Made by a program: the position numbers and the translations under genes. Shown piece after piece: positions 61,465 to 64,000 of a DNA stretch of 64,000 nt; the stretch's first letter is position 1; every line of letters begins with the position of its first letter. The DNA is taken from positions 1 through 64,000 of the forward strand of contig NZ_QUIV01000013.1 of the NCBI RefSeq assembly GCF_003480315.1, written 5' to 3'. This DNA comes from Clostridium sp. AM33-3. Its GTDB lineage: Bacteria > Bacillota > Clostridia > Lachnospirales > Lachnospiraceae. Under the pieces are notes generated by a model. The model made no database searches, had not been told where the DNA came from, and saw only the letters and a list, made by a program, of their open reading frames with translations.

Positions 61465-62535
61465 TTATAATTTAAATTCGTAATCTCCGTTCGGCAGATG
61501 TACCTTCACCTCATTATAATTCCAGCGGTTTTCATCTGCGATCCAGGACTGGGCGCCGCGCAGCTCAAAGTTCCAGTCTGCCATCTGGCCGCCCATCTGC
61601 TCCATGCGGGCTGCCACCTTATGCTTGACATTGTACGGGCAGTACATCAGAAGATAACCGCCGCCGCCCGCGCCAAGCAGCTTGCCGCCCAGCGCCCCGG
61701 CCTTGATGGCCTCATCGTAAAGCTCATCGATCTGCGGGTTTGTGATTTTGCTGCTCATGCGTTTTTTGCTCTGCCAGCCATAATCCAGCAGTTTTCCGAA
61801 GCTGTGCAGATTTCCCTTTAACAGCTCATCCTTCATGGCATAGGCCAGGGCCTTCACCTCGCACATGGCATCAAAGGCGTCCTTCTTCTCGTAGTTTTTC
61901 ACCTGGTCCTTGATGATATTCGCAGACACATGGATATTGCCTGTGTAGCATAAGAGCAGGTTATACTGCAACTCATGCAGAATGTCCTTCTTAATGCGCA
62001 GCGGGTTGACCACCACGTTGTTGCGGCCATGGAATTCAATAAAGTTGATGCCGCCGAAGGTAGCCGCATACTGATCCTGATAACCGCCGTCAATCTTTAA
62101 ATCTTCACGCTCAACCTGATAAGCCAGGTCCGCCAGGCGGTATGCATCCATCTCTACGCCTTTCCAGCGCGCCATAGCCGTTAACAGCGAAACCATAACA
62201 GTAGATGAGGTTCCAAGGCCGGAACCGGCCGGCGCGTCACACTGTAAATAAACCTCACAGCCCTGGTTGATATCCATGGCCTTTAAAGCAGCGGTGACCA
62301 GATCCAGCCGTCCGTCGTAGACAAAATTTTCCTTCGCGTTATATTTGACTGTCATGTCAAAGTCCAGAGAGTGTACGATAATCTGATCATCCTCTCTCGG
62401 AACGATGGAACAGTACGCATACTTGTTGATGGTGCTGCCGATGATGGCGCCGCCCTGCTCCACACAGAAGGGTGCCACATCCGTACCGCCGCCGCCGAAG
62501 CTGACGCGAAGCGGTGCCCGTCCCCTGATTACCAT
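61465..62535 (-). CDS. hddA: D-glycero-alpha-D-manno-heptose-7-phosphate kinase (HddA)
   Basis: 356 residues. GHMP kinase: IRGRAPLRVSFGGGGTDVAP, the ATP loop APAGSGLGTSSTVMVSLLTA (cut here), and GAGGGGYLLMYCPY. HddA makes heptose 1,7-bisphosphate in the alpha configuration for GDP-heptose synthesis. The start overlaps the hddC stop by seven bases. Confidence 0.92.
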   Translation of the reverse strand: MVIRGRAPLRVSFGGGGTDVAPFCVEQGGAIIGSTINKYAYCSIVPREDDQIIVHSLDFDMTVKYNAKENFVYDGRLDLVTAALKAMDINQGCEVYLQCDAPAGSGLGTSSTVMVSLLTAMARWKGVEMDAYRLADLAYQVEREDLKIDGGYQDQYAATFGGINFIEFHGRNNVVVNPLRIKKDILHELQYNLLLCYTGNIHVSANIIKDQVKNYEKKDAFDAMCEVKALAYAMKDELLKGNLHSFGKLLDYGWQSKKRMSSKITNPQIDELYDEAIKAGALGGKLLGAGGGGYLLMYCPYNVKHKVAARMEQMGGQMADWNFELRGAQSWIADENRWNYNEVKVHLPNGDYEFKL

Positions 62536-63254
62536 ACCACTACTCCTCTCTCTACATCTTCAATAAACTGATAATAAGCCTCCGGAATACCAATATCAAT
62601 GAAGTAACCATCATTTACAAAACCGCCTAACGGACGGCCCTCAGACAGCCACTTCGGGATCATCTCATTTTCCAGGGAAACCTTTCCTGCCGGGATTTCG
62701 TCAAGCAGGGCGCGCTTCATCAAATACACGCCGCCGTTGATGGTGCCCGGCTTCGCCTGGGCAGTTTTTTCGTTAAAACCGGTCAGGCGGCCATTTGTCA
62801 GAACCGCTGCCCCGTACCGGGAAATATCCGGCACCTCCCGGAGCACCAGTGCCATATCCAGATCAGACTCCTGCTGCATGGTCACCAGGCGGCTGTAGTC
62901 AATCTGATAAAAAGTGTCCGCGTTCAGGACAAAAAAGCTGTCCTCCGTGACAAATCTGCCGGCATTTTTGATGGCTCCGGCTGTGCCGAGAAGTTCTTCC
63001 TCGTAAGCATAATGAACCGTGATGGGAGTTCCGTCCGGTGCGGCAAAGCCGCTTCCGTCCCCGAAATACTCCTCCACCATGGAACCCTTGTAGCCCACGG
63101 CAAAGATGATATCTGTGATGCCATGGCGGGAAAGCTCATGCACCACATACTCCATAAATGGCTTCTCTCCGATCAGGGCCATAGGCTTCGGGCGGTCGCT
63201 TACCACGCTCCGGAGCCGGGTTCCCAGACCACCGGCCAGTAAAATTGCCTGCAT
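62529..63254 (-). CDS. hddC: heptose-1-phosphate guanylyltransferase (HddC)
   Basis: 241 residues. Nucleotidyltransferase: AILLAGGLGTRLRSVVSDRPKP (shown to the first Lys in part), EKPFMEYVVHEL, NADTFYQIDY and NDGYFIDIGIPEAYYQF. Its position before hddA, gmhB and gmhA identifies it as HddC, which makes GDP-D-glycero-alpha-D-manno-heptose. By sequence alone a related mannose or glucose transferase would be hard to exclude. Confidence 0.88.
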   Translation of the reverse strand: MQAILLAGGLGTRLRSVVSDRPKPMALIGEKPFMEYVVHELSRHGITDIIFAVGYKGSMVEEYFGDGSGFAAPDGTPITVHYAYEEELLGTAGAIKNAGRFVTEDSFFVLNADTFYQIDYSRLVTMQQESDLDMALVLREVPDISRYGAAVLTNGRLTGFNEKTAQAKPGTINGGVYLMKRALLDEIPAGKVSLENEMIPKWLSEGRPLGGFVNDGYFIDIGIPEAYYQFIEDVERGVVVW

Positions 63255-63270
63255 TGTATATTCTCCTTAG

Positions 63271-64000
63271 CTATCTCTTAAAATCGTTCTCAATGACCTT
63301 CCATGCCGCATCCATGCTGAAATGGGTGCGGATGTAGCTCTGGGTCTTCTCGCAGAGTGCCCTGCAGCCCTCCGGGCTCTGGTACAGTCTGGTCACGGTC
63401 TCGGCAAATGCCTCCGGCTCGTCTTCTACCAGAAGAACATCCTCTACCTGCGGAATTCCCTCCGCTCCAATGGAGGTGGTGACGATCGGGGCACCGTTGT
63501 AGATGGCTTCTACCACCTTGCCCTTTACACCTGCACCATAACGCAGCGGAACCACCACCACACGACAGGTGGCATAAAGCTCACTCAGCTCTTCCTCAGA
63601 TACAAAGCCCTTGATGATGATGCCGTTGTCCGGCTGCTGCAGCGCCCTGATCTCATCGGTCACCTTGGAACCGACTACGATAAATTCCGGCGGAACCTGA
63701 CCTGCTGCCTCCATCTTCTGACGGATGCGCGGATAAATGTCCTTTGCAAACCAGAGCACCGCATCTGCATTCGGCGGATGCGCAAAGCCGCCGACAAACA
63801 GAAGTCCGTTGCGCTTCGCAAAGTCCTCCTGAATGTCAGACTTAAACTCATCAAAAACATATGCTGTAATATCCTTTACGTTGATGGTCGGATCAATCTC
63901 GTGGATTGCGTCACGCTCAATGTAAGACGGATAGTAGGAGACTGCCGCCTTGCTCATCAGCGTAAACTCAATGGACTTCCAGTATTCCGCATCCTCGCGG
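63271..64000 (-). CDS. glycosyltransferase (GT4-like), 5' end outside window
   Basis: At least 242 residues; the frame is open to the right edge, so the N-terminal part is missing. The C-terminal GT-B half is clear: GLLFVGGFAHPPNADAVLWF, IIIKGFVSEEELSELYATCR, VVVVPLRYGAGVKGKVVEAI and TTSIGAEGIPQVEDVLLVED. This fits retaining family 4 transferases and similar proteins. It begins the part of the operon seen here, 16 bases before hddC. Confidence 0.88.
   Translation of the reverse strand, partial: REDAEYWKSIEFTLMSKAAVSYYPSYIERDAIHEIDPTINVKDITAYVFDEFKSDIQEDFAKRNGLLFVGGFAHPPNADAVLWFAKDIYPRIRQKMEAAGQVPPEFIVVGSKVTDEIRALQQPDNGIIIKGFVSEEELSELYATCRVVVVPLRYGAGVKGKVVEAIYNGAPIVTTSIGAEGIPQVEDVLLVEDEPEAFAETVTRLYQSPEGCRALCEKTQSYIRTHFSMDAAWKVIENDFKR

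Noticed and set aside
1..64000. CRISPR arrays, tRNA or rRNA genes
   Set aside because: No regularly spaced identical repeats and no recognisable tRNA or rRNA sequence were seen in the window.

Overview
The window looks like chromosome of a Clostridia, probably Lachnospiraceae-type, gut bacterium. The pointers are strong GGAGG ribosome sites with some TTG/GTG starts, a Tn4451/Tn5397-like mobilizable element, an IS605 element, BCCT and AGCS carriers, and an RND pump with TolC-fold partners in an otherwise Gram-positive gene set. The genus assignment is inference; there is no rRNA or tRNA here.

Left edge to 5.2 kb: an IS200/IS605 element with intact TnpB but a TnpA killed by an in-frame TGA, a small membrane-protein/XRE regulator operon with a clear promoter and operator, and mgtE. 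mgtE has a long leader holding a strong promoter, a 37-codon ORF, a hairpin and an intrinsic terminator, which is an attenuator-like layout. 5.65-17.19 kb: an 11.5-kb integrative mobilizable element with a large serine recombinase, MOBQ relaxase, oriT-like nic site, replication genes, TnpV and regulators. It is inserted inside a TolC-like gene; removing it between two GA dinucleotides restores one 434-codon reading frame. Its cargo is small immunity-like genes plus fragments of RHS, VgrG-like and SUKH-like genes and a group II intron remnant. 17.2-26.4 kb: the rest of the interrupted RND efflux operon (two TolC-like proteins, pump, adaptor, membrane protein), divergent from an OmpR/HK pair with three helically phased direct repeats between them.

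26.4-34.7 kb: an alpha/beta hydrolase, a cytoplasmic molybdopterin oxidoreductase with FeS and FAD partners, an APC permease, a PatB/MalY aminotransferase and a GntR regulator. 34.9-44.7 kb: a degenerate GGDEF-EAL protein and a shikimate-themed group: chorismate mutase-shikimate kinase fusion, DMT exporter, chorismate mutase-like protein, FAD oxidoreductase, SLC13 carrier, LysR regulator, YdiB-like quinate/shikimate dehydrogenase and AEC carrier. Together they suggest uptake and use of external quinate or shikimate. 45-52.4 kb: ion and solute carriers (CaCA, AGCS, BCCT), a phospholipase C-like protein, a Phd/ParE-type toxin-antitoxin pair and a membrane-anchored MBL hydrolase.

52.4 kb to the right edge: one leftward surface-polysaccharide operon. 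It encodes the GDP-D-glycero-alpha-D-manno-heptose pathway (GmhA, HddA, GmhB, HddC), the CDP-3,6-dideoxyhexose pathway up to RfbH, LicD, and several glycosyltransferases, the last of which runs off the window.
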